Positions 1 through 9,600 of a stretch of DNA of 38,136 bases are shown here, piece by piece. A program made the position numbers and the translations under genes. Where the stretch lies: the NCBI RefSeq assembly GCF_000003605.2, contig NW_003112478.1, positions 5,965-44,100 of the forward strand, given 5' to 3'. This DNA is from Saccoglossus kowalevskii (taxonomy: Eukaryota > Hemichordata > Enteropneusta > Harrimaniidae). Under the pieces are notes generated by a model. It did not search any database. It saw nothing but the letters and a program-made list of their open reading frames with translations, and was not told the DNA's origin. Positions within the stretch are counted from its first letter, which is position 1. The number at the start of each line of letters is the position of its first letter.

Positions 1-460
1 CTGTGAAACAAACAGGGGGGGAGACAAACCACTCAAATGTTTGGAAACACTCATTGTGTGTCAGATAGCTACTGATAACACATCCTAACATTGCTTTGTC
101 TTGAGTTTATCTTTGAAACTTATAGGCACACAGATTAAACCTGTGTTGTTGATTTTGGAAAACACTACTGAGGCTGCCTTGCTTCCCTTCAGAAAATCTA
201 CATTTTAACCAACTTACATGACATTCTATGTTATATTGACTTTATCATATGAAAGTTTATGGTGCATTTCATCAATTAATAAATAAATGTGAAAATCGTA
301 ATTTTCAACACAAATAATAGTCTCGCTACCTTAATGCGTCATAATAATCTGAAACACATTCATTGTATAGGTGAGATAGAATAACAAATGATTATTAATA
401 GTGTTCATGTAAATTACTGATGTGTTACTATGGTAAATAAATTTTTCACAACAGTGGATA

Positions 461-507
461 TGACGTCACACTTTACCCACAATCCTTTGCTGGAGAATGA
501 AGATGGC
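461..507 (+). promoter_or_regulatory. CRE, ZNF143-like and YY1-like motif cluster
   Basis: A perfect TGACGTCA lies at 461-468. CCCACAATCCTTTGC (476-490) partly resembles the Staf/ZNF143 site, and AAGATGGC at 500-507 matches the YY1 core. This grouping is seen at TATA-less promoters in animals. Here it lies inside an intron, so it may be a remnant of a promoter-bearing repeat. Motif matches alone are weak evidence. Confidence 0.3.
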
Positions 508-724
508 AGACTACATGATACAGATGAAAAGTTGAATATCTAGAGAATGAAAAGTGATATAAACAAACTGTAAATTACATTCTCCTTCATTTGTGGAGGT
601 CTTTCTTTAGGGAACATTATGTTGTTTGGCTTGACTTCCTTTAAAAAAAGAAATATTTAAATTAATGAATTAATATACAATATGCAATTTTTTCTTATGC
701 ACTTCTGTTAATACCTTTAAGTAT

Positions 725-955
725 GCATCAACGCAGTATGATGATCGTGTCAACCGACATTTAACAAAGGTCAATGCGTTATTGTATTGCACACCCTTAA
801 CAACCTTGTTATTATACATATTTTACTGCTTATACCAGTAGTATTAATTTAATAACAGCCTCAAATGGCACTCTGAGGAACGTTTTTCGCTGTGCGAATG
901 CTTGTGTTCGATGAAGGGATTCTATTTCCACAACGTGCTGATAGTGGCTCCAGCG
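725..955. repeat. Dispersed repeat, copy 1
   Basis: The region shares an ordered set of matches with 15515-15720: a CAGTATGA block, a TTATTATACA block, TAATTTAATAA, then AACAGCC(T/C)CAAATG, then GCTGTGCGAATGCTTG against ACTGTGCAAATATTAG. The order and spacing suggest an old repeat family. I see no coding capacity or terminal structure. Confidence 0.45.
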
Positions 956-1123
956 TCTGAAGTAACCTATTGAAAGTGTTTGATTATGACATTACATGAT
1001 GCACAATTTCCATATAAGGAAGACATTTGAACTCGTCCTAGCATCATTTTAGGAACGGGTAAATTCAATTTTTTTCAGATGTATAATAATTATGTATTCT
1101 GTATTAATCTTTTTTTTTTTTAG

Positions 1124-1220
1124 TCATGATGTAGCGGCACCTCTATCACCACATTATATGGAAGTCTCCTGCTATATTGATTATAATATATCACACCCAG
1201 CTCAGAATCTGTGGAAACTG
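1124..1220 (+). CDS. POMT1: POMT1 exon E1: end of MIR domain 2
   Basis: The first base completes a codon begun in an off-window exon; 32 codons follow and end at a GTATGT donor. The acceptor has a 12-base T tract directly before TAG. The peptide opens [10 protein letters not shown] and contains [11 protein letters not shown] and AQNLWKL, a close match to POMT1 in the second MIR repeat, which lies in the ER lumen. The NIS sequon is one I recall at the same place in vertebrate POMT1, so N-glycosylation is likely. No preceding exon is visible in 1-1123. Confidence 0.94.
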
Positions 1221-1582
1221 GTATGTGCTGCACCCTCTGTAGGCCAAACAATTAAATTTTGCATGTGTTAGCACTCTCTAGTCGAATTGTTGTTGAGACT
1301 GTAGTACAGCTAAAAAATCTTTACAAAAATGTCGCCCCAGAAACTATATTTTTTTTAATTTTCAGATTGTCAAAATTTGTTCTATTGTATTATCAGTATG
1401 CTAAATTACATGAGCTATGCCATCATCCCCTGCACCTCACCCGTGGGTCACATGAATATTTATATTTTAGTTTTGTCAGGGAAAACTTCTCAAAATTTTT
1501 TGAAGTCCCTTTTTTTTCTGACAACTTATTGTGTTCTATTTGCTATGCATGGTACAATATGGCACTCATTTTGGATGTTGTG

Positions 1583-1793
1583 TACTGTAAAAGGGTTAAT
1601 TATTCACTGGGTTTTAATTTTGCTTATTTCACTGACTGGTAAGTTCGCTAAATTAAAACCCAGTGAATATGTAAAATTTAGCATAGAACACATTATCTAA
1701 ATTATAAAACCGTGAATTTAAAACCCACTGAATATGCCTGAAATGGTAAATCAGCGAGATTTGAACCCAGTGAAAATTAGTCATTTTACAGTA
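1583..1793. mobile_element. TA-flanked MITE, family A, copy 1
   Basis: It starts TACTGTAAAAGGGTTAAT and ends ...GTCATTTTACAGTA; the reverse complement of the end, TACTGTAAAATGACTAAT, matches the start. The match extends inward to TTCACTGGGTT, giving an inverted repeat of about 30 bp. The TA at both ends could be the target duplication, as in Tc1/mariner-type MITEs. It is 211 bp long with no transposase frame. Two relatives of nearly the same length lie at 15213 and 19590. Confidence 0.75.
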
Positions 1794-1796
1794 TAC

Positions 1797-1961
1797 TTAA
1801 AGCGGGAGGGTCGTCACCTGCTCACGCGCTAGAATTGAGTCCCAAGCGATGATAACAACACACGCTAAGAACACAGAGGCTCATGGGTAGACACTTGTTT
1901 GTAAACAATGACATGCTATGGCCACCTGACGCATGCGTAGGTGACGTCACTCCCGCTTTAA
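1797..1961. mobile_element. TTAA-flanked MITE with CRE and NRF1-like motifs
   Basis: TTAA at 1797-1800 and at 1958-1961 flank a 157-bp element. The left end AGCGGGAGGGTCGTCACCT and the inverted right end AGCGGGAGTGACGTCACCT match at 17 of 19 bases. TTAA duplication suggests a piggyBac-type origin, though the tip differs from the usual CCC start. The right end holds TGACGTCA (1942-1949) and ACGCATGCGT (1929-1938), like CRE and NRF1 sites. There is no coding capacity. Confidence 0.7.
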
Positions 1962-2040
1962 ATTAACCTCATGTAAATAATATTCAACCTATCACAATCA
2001 CATTTGTGTTTGTTTATATATTATTTTTGTGTTTATTCAG

Positions 2041-2133
2041 GAAATAGCAAACAGAGACACAGAAGGCGATTCATGGAAGTCTATTCAATCCCGTATTCGA
2101 CTTGTGCATATGAACACATCACAAGCACTAAAG
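2041..2133 (+). CDS. POMT1: POMT1 exon E2: first part of MIR domain 3
   Basis: A phase-0 exon of 31 codons between a TTTATTCAG acceptor and a GTACAA donor. It starts EIANRDTEGDSW and runs into IRLVHMNTSQALK, the MIR core pattern of LxHxxT followed by a hydrophobic turn. The NTS sequon sits where vertebrate POMT1 has one (recalled). MIR domains are luminal beta-trefoil modules of PMT enzymes. Confidence 0.95.
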
Positions 2134-2519
2134 GTACAATGCAACTAACAAAAGTATATAAACAATTTCTGCTTTCCGAGTATTGTAATATAGAATGTTT
2201 ATTCTTTTCCATGCGATTGAGTCTCCACACTTCTGGTTGGCCATGAATGTGCACAAGGTGAGGTGACATGACATGATGAATATAACAAACCTGTAAACTT
2301 TACAGCTTCTTTTGTTTGGGTTCCACTCCTTGCATCTGTGCGTGTTTTTGATGTAATTTCTCAAACATACTTGAAACTGTTTTATTCAAAGTTTGTCCAA
2401 AAACAAGAAATGATGGTAAACATATGCATGCTGATTTGTTTTTTATCAAACGTTGACAGCCTGGTGACGGTCAACATCCCCTGACACATTTCAATGTAAT
2501 CTCAGAGTACTAATAAACA

Positions 2520-2746
2520 GACTGGCAACGCTATTGTTCAGAGGTGTCAATCGGCCTAATCCCTGATGAACGTGCATCTCGGCTACGCTGGTGGCTCACG
2601 CTTTGGCAAATTTTGCCGAATGGCGATTACACACATCGAGAATCCTCGGTCTCACATGCATTTCAGTCATTCTCTGTATTCAGTTCAGATCAGATCACCC
2701 AACCATATTTTAATAAAGTAACGATTATTTGAATGAATGAATGAAT
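2520..2746 (+). mobile_element. Possible non-LTR retroposon 3' fragment ending in GAAT repeats
   Basis: A GC-richer block ends with AATAAAG, then TTTGAATGAATGAATGAATG (2729-2748). A unique 3' sequence followed by a short GAAT tail is typical of L2/CR1-type LINEs and their SINEs. No reverse transcriptase motif remains, so LINE or SINE cannot be decided. The left boundary is uncertain. Confidence 0.35.
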
Positions 2747-3990
2747 GCATTGCGTGACTTCATGGACATTTTTCCCCCAGTTGTTTATAAGATTAAAACG
2801 TTATCTCAAAAGTAAACATGGGACACAATTTAGATCAAAAGAAATACCCACGGTTCCAGTCTGATGTAATCGACCACAGTCTATACAGGGACTGTGAATC
2901 CAGTATGTTCCACCCTGGATGTAGAATTGGCGCCCTCTCTGGCAGAATGAGACCATTGATAGTGTCAGCACACTGCTTATACTTAAATTAAATAAATTAA
3001 AATTGTTGTAATCTATTTAATCTAAAAATTATTCTATAAGAAGACAGTAACACACTTTAATTTGGAAAATCTGTTGGTGTTCAGAATAAAACAAGTCATT
3101 TTTGTTTTGTTTACCTGTATGTGTATTCAAATAGAGAGATTGAATTTTACAGAGATATCAAAGACATTTGCCTTGATGTCTTATATTATTTGCATAAAGT
3201 TAAAGCAATTTTATCCATTTACTTGCTTTGGAAATGGGTGCCTGCTTAACTCAGAAGTTCAAGGCCAGTTAAACTATACTTGAAATTATGTTTGGGGAAA
3301 ATAATATTGAACTGAAGTCAAAACGAAATTACTATTAAATGTTATTTACCAAAAGAAATGGGTATTGTAAATGATTGGCCAATCCTTTTTTTTATCTATT
3401 TGCCCAAGTTCATTTTTACCCACAAACATAACTATTACCGGTATAACATACATGTTACCACTTACTAAAATCCGGCCTCCCAAGAGATAACATTTGAATA
3501 TTCCCTCTAACGATTTAGCCATGGCACACTTTCCCACGTAGGCATGAAAGTTCTTAAATCATTCACACAATATAATAATAGATTCATGAATGTCAGGGTA
3601 TACTAGATAAACACAGTGTCATCAATATTAAAAGTGTGGCATTTACTTTGTACAGCCCACTACACAGAAGAGAATGAAAAGTTTGATCTGATCAGAATGG
3701 AGATAATAATGAAATATAATAGTTCATGAGTGACGTTAACATTTAGAATGCTTAGATTTGAGATCAGGAATTGCCGCCTCCACTAATGTGTTACTCTATG
3801 ATTGTGTCACCGTTTAATAAAAGGAAACAAAGGAAAAAAAAATCACCACGAAAGTCTACTTCTGGTACATCCTTAAAACACCACTGAATATTTCAAACTT
3901 TACTTTTAAAACCCAACTGAACTTTTCAAAACCCTGCTTTACTATTCCCTGTTCAGACACAAATTGTTTTTTCCAAGATACTGATGCAAT

Positions 3991-4858
3991 TTTTAGCTCC
4001 GCTGTCGATTTGTCGAGCGAAGCTTATTATATGAGTGATTGTCTGTCGTTGTCCGCCGTCCGTCGTTGTCTGTGTCAATGGTTTACTTTTTTGACTTCTT
4101 CTTGAAAACTACAAGCCTGAATGCTTCGATACTTTTTGTATATGTACCTTGGGTAGGCCTCTCTTAAATTTGTTCATTTCATGATGATATCTTCAATTCT
4201 TTAATTTTGGTGAATATTTTTGTAATTTTTGGTAAAAAGTAATATTTTCGACTTCAAGTTAAAAACTGCAAGTCCGATTGCTTTGATATTACATATATAG
4301 GTACTACATGTGAACTTCTCTCTGATTGTTCATTTCGTTATGATATCTTTTATGCACTAATTTTGATGAATATTTTTGGTAAAAAGTGATATTTTCGACT
4401 TCTTGTTAAAAACTGCAAGTCCGATTGCTTTGATATTACATATACAATGTATAGGTATTACATGTAGACCTCTCACAGATTTGTTCATGTGATGATATCT
4501 TTAATTCTCTAATTTTGATGAATATTTTTGTCTTTTTTGGTAAAAAGTGATTTTTTGTACTTCTTGTTGGAAACCATATGTCTGATTGCTTCGATACTTT
4601 ATATATAGGTACTACAGGTAGACCTCTCTCGGATGTGTTCATTTCATGATGATATCTTCAATTCTCTAATTTTAATGAATATTTTTGTCTTTTTTGATAA
4701 AAAGTTATATTTTTGAATTCTTGTTGAAAACAGCAAGTCCGACTGTTTTGATACTATACATACATGTATTGTTCATTTTCTAATGATATCTTCAGTTCTT
4801 TAATTGAAATGTGCATTGCCAACAGCAGAGCTATCTCAGCCGACAGGCTGCTTGTTTA
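3991..4858 (+). mobile_element. Hairpin-ended dispersed repeat (rolling-circle-like), copy 1
   Basis: The left end TTTTAGCTCCGCTG carries an imperfect hairpin (AGCTCCGCT against AGCGAAGCT, 3995-4022). The right end carries CAGCC-GACA-GGCTG (4837-4850) followed by CTTGTTTA. There are no terminal inverted repeats. Between them lie five tandem units of about 147-161 bp, each with a variant of GACTTCTTGTTGAAAAC (near 4093, 4250, 4397, 4558 and 4715). Copies at 16232, 18891 and 24312 share parts of this layout. End hairpins plus internal tandem repeats recall non-autonomous Helentron elements; the class is inferred. Confidence 0.6.
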
Positions 4859-4939
4859 TTCTTGTGGTTACTATATTCCAAACAGTTTTGACTCCTGTGT
4901 GTGAAGCATGCAATGTGAGTCTTTGCATTTTTTGCATCT

Positions 4940-4983
4940 GTATGTATGTATGAATGTATGTATGTATGTGTGTGTGTGTGTGT
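4940..4983. repeat. TATG/TG microsatellite
   Basis: TATG units, one interrupted, grade into a run of TG dinucleotides. Confidence 0.9.
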
Positions 4984-5310
4984 ACGTCGGCTTCTCTGAT
5001 ATCTCAAGAACCATATGTTAGTTTTTGATGAAACTTGATGCATTGTTGCTCTGGGCTAATGCACAGATTCGGGTTTTGGTTAAAATGTATGCATATAAAT
5101 TATCTAATTTGCATAATAATTAGCTGGTTTTTAACTGTTCCATGACTGTTCCACTGATATCAAAAGAACCACTCATTGTATTGATATGAAACTATACAGA
5201 TGCTCTGGACTAATGCACAGATTTGATTACTTACTCTAAGACAATGTGACGATCTAAACAGACATAAATTTATGCATAATAATTGATTAATTTGCATAAT
5301 AATCCATTTG
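4984..5310. repeat. Two-unit tandem repeat, period about 157 bp
   Basis: Two diverged units each contain CTGATATC, AAGAACCA, a ...GATATGAAAC or GATGAAAC block, GCTCTGG(G/A)CTAATGCACAGATT and ATTTGCATAATAAT. The CTGATATC marks lie near 4997 and 5153. The period equals that of the hairpin-ended repeat ending 80-125 bp upstream, but the unit sequence differs. Confidence 0.6.
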
Positions 5311-6307
5311 GTTCATTGGAGCAATCTACAGAAATCATTAGTTTTATGTTTATGTAAAATCAAATGTCCTTTCTGTAAGTATTATAAATTTTGTGATAAC
5401 GTGGATCACATATATTTCATGTTGTGCATCTCAAATAGCAGACAAATATTAGTTGCCAAGCTTCTTGTTTGAAAGGCTAATCTTAAATTTTGAATTAATT
5501 TTAATGTGTCTCCAATACTCTCAGGAGTTCTTTCCATGCTTTCTTTGATTATCTGATCATTTTCAGTCACTCCAATCATGTCATCAAAGTTCAATTTTAA
5601 CATGTATTTTCTGTGCAAAATTTTGTTTAGATATATTAGTGCATTGTCTCATGACTGTTTCATTCTCACTTTTGCTCTGCAAGGAAAAGATTGTACCAGG
5701 CAGCAAGTACATCATTTGTTTGTATCTATCCTAATTTGTTGATATCTTGATTCTCAATGGGCAAGGCTGTAGTAGTTACACTATGTTCAATGTCTTTTAT
5801 GTCAAACTTTTCTAATATTGCATTGTGCAAAAATATGAAAAGTTCAAAAGTCAAATTTGTATTTAACCTTTTCACCACCAGTTTCCTTTTTTTCATCACA
5901 AATTCACAAAATAGTTTATAGTCTGCACTTTCCCTCAGAAGATTGGATCAAAAATAGCCAAATGTTTTGAGTGAAAACTGAAGATTGACTCAAATTTAGC
6001 CTGTTGGCTCCAAAAATAGGGTTCAGTATTTCCAGAAATATTGAAATATTGAAAATATAAGAAAAAAAAACGAGAGAAGTCGAGAGAAAAGGTGAAAAGT
6101 GGTGAAAAGGTGAAGATTCTGATACTTGTATTCTCACATCGTGTCGGTTACACATACATGAGGCATGTTTGGTAGTGGATTGGTTCCTTGCTGTTTTTAC
6201 CACTACCATTGACATATAGCATGTGATTCTGCCGGACAAGGTCATAATACTGACTGTATGCTCATATAGTATATTATGTCTGTAAACATAGTATTCTCCA
6301 TCACTAG

Positions 6308-6422
6308 GTTACTGGACGTCAGTTACCAGATTGGGGTTTTCATCAGTTTGAAGTTGCCACTGACAGAATATTGGCACAGGAAGGAAACATATGGAACGTA
6401 GAAGAACACAAGTATACCAGAT
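6308..6422 (+). CDS. POMT1: POMT1 exon E3: second part of MIR domain 3
   Basis: The exon encodes 38 codons plus one base (phase-1 exit) between a CACTAG acceptor and a GTAAGT donor. It begins VTGRQLPDWGFHQFEV, completing the third MIR repeat. It then reads NIWNVEEHKYTR, matching the strongly conserved WNVEEH segment of POMT1. The 36-bp minisatellite array starts only 209 bp downstream in the next intron. Confidence 0.95.
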
Positions 6423-6631
6423 GTAAGTGTCTTCTTTAATTATGGTTTTTTTTTTTATTTGTTAATTTTTTTTCATAATTTATTTAGCACATAATATTGG
6501 CGTAAGATAGAATGGGAATATGCTACTCTAACAGTGTATTTTCAAGAAGTTTACTTCCCCCTTTTTGTGAATGACATTTTTTTAAAACAATGAGCATTTC
6601 CTGAGAATAATTAATACTAGAATTTAAACAT

Positions 6632-9600
6632 AGCCATTTGCCACTGGTGAGGAGTTAGTAGAAGCCAAGCCGTTGGCCACTGGTGAGGAGTTAGTGGAAG
6701 TCCAACCATTGGCAACTAGTGAAGTGTTAGTGGGAGCCCAGCCATTGGCAACTGGTGATGGGTTAGCGGAAGCCCAGCCATTGGCAACTGGTGAAGGGTT
6801 AGCGGAAGCCCAGCCATTGGCAACTGGTGAAGGGTTAGTGGAAGTCCAGCCATTGGTGGTTGGTGAAGGGTTAGAGGAAGCCCAGCCATTGGCAACTGGT
6901 GAAGGGTTAGTGGAAACCCAGCCATTGGCTACTGGTGAAGGGTTAGTGGAAGCTCAGCCAATGGCAACTGGTGAAGGGTTAGTGGAAGCCCAACCATTGG
7001 TCACTGGTGAAGGGTTAGTAGAAGCCCAGTCATTGGTGGTTGGCGAAGGGTTAGTGAAAGCCCAGCCATTGGCAACTGGTGAAGAGTTAGTGGAAGCCTA
7101 GTCATTTGTGGTTGGTGAAGGGTTAGTAGAAGCCCAGCCATTGGTAACTGGTGAAGGGTTAGCGGAAGCCCAGTCATTGGTGACTGGTGAAGAGTTAGGG
7201 GAAGCCCAGCCATTGGTGATTGGTGAAGGATTAGTGGAAGCCCTACCATTGGCAACTAGTGAAGGGTTAGTGGAAGCCCAGCCATTGGTGGTTGGTGAAG
7301 GATTAGTGGAAGCCCAGGCATTGGCAAGTGGTGAAGAGTTAATGGAGGCCTAGTCATTTGTGGTTGGTGAAGGATTAGTGGAAGCCTTACCATTGGCAAC
7401 TAGTGAAGGGTTAGTGGAAGCCCTACCATTGGCAACTAGTCAAGGGTTAGTGGAAGCCCAACCATTGGTCTCTGGTGAAGAGTTAGTGGAAGCCCAGCCA
7501 TTGGCAACTGGTGAAGAGTTAGAGGAAGTCTAGTCATTTGTGGTTGGTGAAGGGTTAGTGGAAGCTCGGGCATTGGCTACTGGTGAAGAGTTAGTGGAAG
7601 CCTAGTCTTTTGTGGTTGGTGAAGAGTTAGTGGTAGCCCAGCCATTGTCAACTGGTGAAGGGTTAGTGGAAGCCCAACCATTGGCCTCTGATGAAGAGTT
7701 AGTGGAAGCCTAGTCATTTGTGGTTGGTGAAGGGTTAGAGGAAGCCCAGCCATTGGCAACTGGTGAAGAGTTAGGGGAAGTCTAGTCATTTTTTGTTGGT
7801 GAAAGGTTAGTGGAAGCCCGTGCATTGGAAACTGGTGAAGAGTTAGTGGAAGACTAGTCATTTGTGGTAGGTGAAGGGTTAGTGGAAGCCCAGGCATTGG
7901 CTACTGGTGAAGGGTTAGTGGAAGCCCCTTTCATTGGTGACTGGTGAAGAGTTAGCGGAAGCTCAGCCATTGGTAACTGGTGAAGAGTTAGTGGAAGCCT
8001 AGTCATTTGTGGTTGGTGAAGAGTTAGTGGAAGCCTAGTCATTTGTGCTTGGTGAAGGGTTAGAGGAAGCCCAGCCATTGGTAACTGGCAAAGGGTTAGC
8101 AGAAGCCCAGCCATTGGTGGTTGGTGAAGGGTTAGTGGAAGCCGGGGCATTGGCAACTGGTGAAGAGTTAGTAGAAGCCTATTCGTTTGTGGTTGGTGAA
8201 GGGTTAGAGGAAGCCCAGCCATTGGCAACTGGTGAAGGGTTAGTGGAAGCCCAGCCATTGGTGGTTGCTGAAGGGTTAGTGGAAGCCTAGGCATTTGTGG
8301 TTGGTGAAGGGTTAGTAGAAGCCCAGCCATTCATAACTGCCAAAGGGTTAGCGGAAGCCCAGTCATTGGTGACTGGTGAAGAGTTAGCGGAAGCCCAGAC
8401 ATTGGTAACTGGTGAAGGGTTAGTGGAAGCCCAGGCATTGGCTACTGGTGAAGGGTTAGTGGAAGCCCAACCATTGGCCTCTGGTGAAGAGTTAGTGGAA
8501 ACCTAGTCATTTGTGGTTGGTGAAGGGTTAGAGGAAGCCCAACCATTGGCAACTGGTGAAGAGTTAGAGGAAGTCTAGTCATTTGTGGTTGGTGAAGGGT
8601 TAGTGGAAGTTCGGGCATTGGCAACTGGTGAAGAGTTAGTGGAAGCCTAGTCATTTGTGGTTGATGAAGGGTTAGTGGAAACCCAGGCATTGGCTACTGG
8701 TGAAGGGTTAGTGGAAGCCCAACCATTGGCCTCTGGTGAAGAGTTAGTGGAAACCTAGTCATTTGTGGTTGGTGAAGGGTTAGAGGAAGCCCAGCCATTG
8801 GCAACTGGTGAAGAGTTAGGGGAAGTCTAGTCATTTGTGGTTGGTGAAGGGTTAGTGGAAGCCCGGGCATTGGCAACTGGTGAAGAGTTAGTGGAAGCCT
8901 AGTCCTTTGTGGTTGGTGAAGGGTTAGTGGAAGCCCAGGCATTGGCTACTGGTGAAGGGTTAATGGAAGCCCAACCATTGGCCTCTGGTGAAGAGTTAGT
9001 AGAAGCCGATTCATTTGTGGTTGGTGAAAGGTTAGAGAAAGCCCAGCCATTGGCAACTGGTGAAGGGTTAGTGGAAGCCCAACCATTGGCCTCTGGTGAA
9101 GAGTTAGTAGAAACCTAGTCATTTGTGGTTGGTGAAGGGTTAGAGGAAGCCCAGCCATTGGCAACTGGTGAAGAGGTAGGGGAAGTCTAGTCATTTGTGG
9201 TTGGTGAAGGGTTAGTGGAAGCCCAGGCATTGGCTACTGGTGAAGGGTTAATGGAAGCCCAACCATTGGCCTCTGGTGAAGAGTTAGTAGAAGCCTATTC
9301 ATTTGTGGTTGGTGAAGGGTTAGAGGAAGCCTAGCCATTGGCAACTGGTGAAGAGTTAGTGGTAGCCCAGCCATTGGCAACTGGTGAAGGGTTAGTGGAA
9401 GCCCAACCATTGGCCTCTGGTGAAGAGTTAGTAGAAACCTAGTCATTTGTGCTTGGTGAAGGGTTAGAGGAAGCCCAACCATTGGCAACTGGTGAAGAGT
9501 TAGAGGAAGCCTAGTCATTTCTGGTTGGTGAAGGGTTAGAAGAAGCCCAGCCATTGGCAACTGGTGAAGGGTTAGGGGAAGTCTAGTCATTTTTTGTTGG

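Larger units (their letters stand above)
1..1123. other. Intronic DNA left of E1
   Basis: No POMT1 exon could be read here; the preceding exon should encode the MIR2 segment ending in a Leu-Asn-Thr-like tripeptide, and nothing like it appears. It holds a CRE/YY1-like motif cluster (461-507) and a dispersed repeat copy (about 725-955). The T tract at 1110-1121 belongs to the E1 acceptor. Confidence 0.7.
1221..2040. other. Intron E1-E2 (820 bp)
   Basis: GTATGT...CAG intron, the shortest here. The middle is filled by two abutting MITEs (1583-1793 and 1801-1957). An open frame of 127 codons at 1259-1642 runs across the start of the first MITE with no recognisable product and is taken as chance. 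Confidence 0.85.
2134..6307. other. Intron E2-E3 (4174 bp)
   Basis: No exon recognised. It contains a possible retroposon tail (2520-2746), the long rolling-circle-like repeat (3991-4858), a TATG/TG microsatellite (4940-4983) and a two-unit repeat (4984-5310). I see nothing further in 2750-3990 apart from a GGCGCCCTCT motif (2929-2938), and nothing in 5310-6307. Confidence 0.75.

Noticed and set aside
1259-1700. Two overlapping open frames of 107-127 codons after E1
   Set aside because: They run through intron and into a MITE, have AT-driven composition and no recognisable motif.
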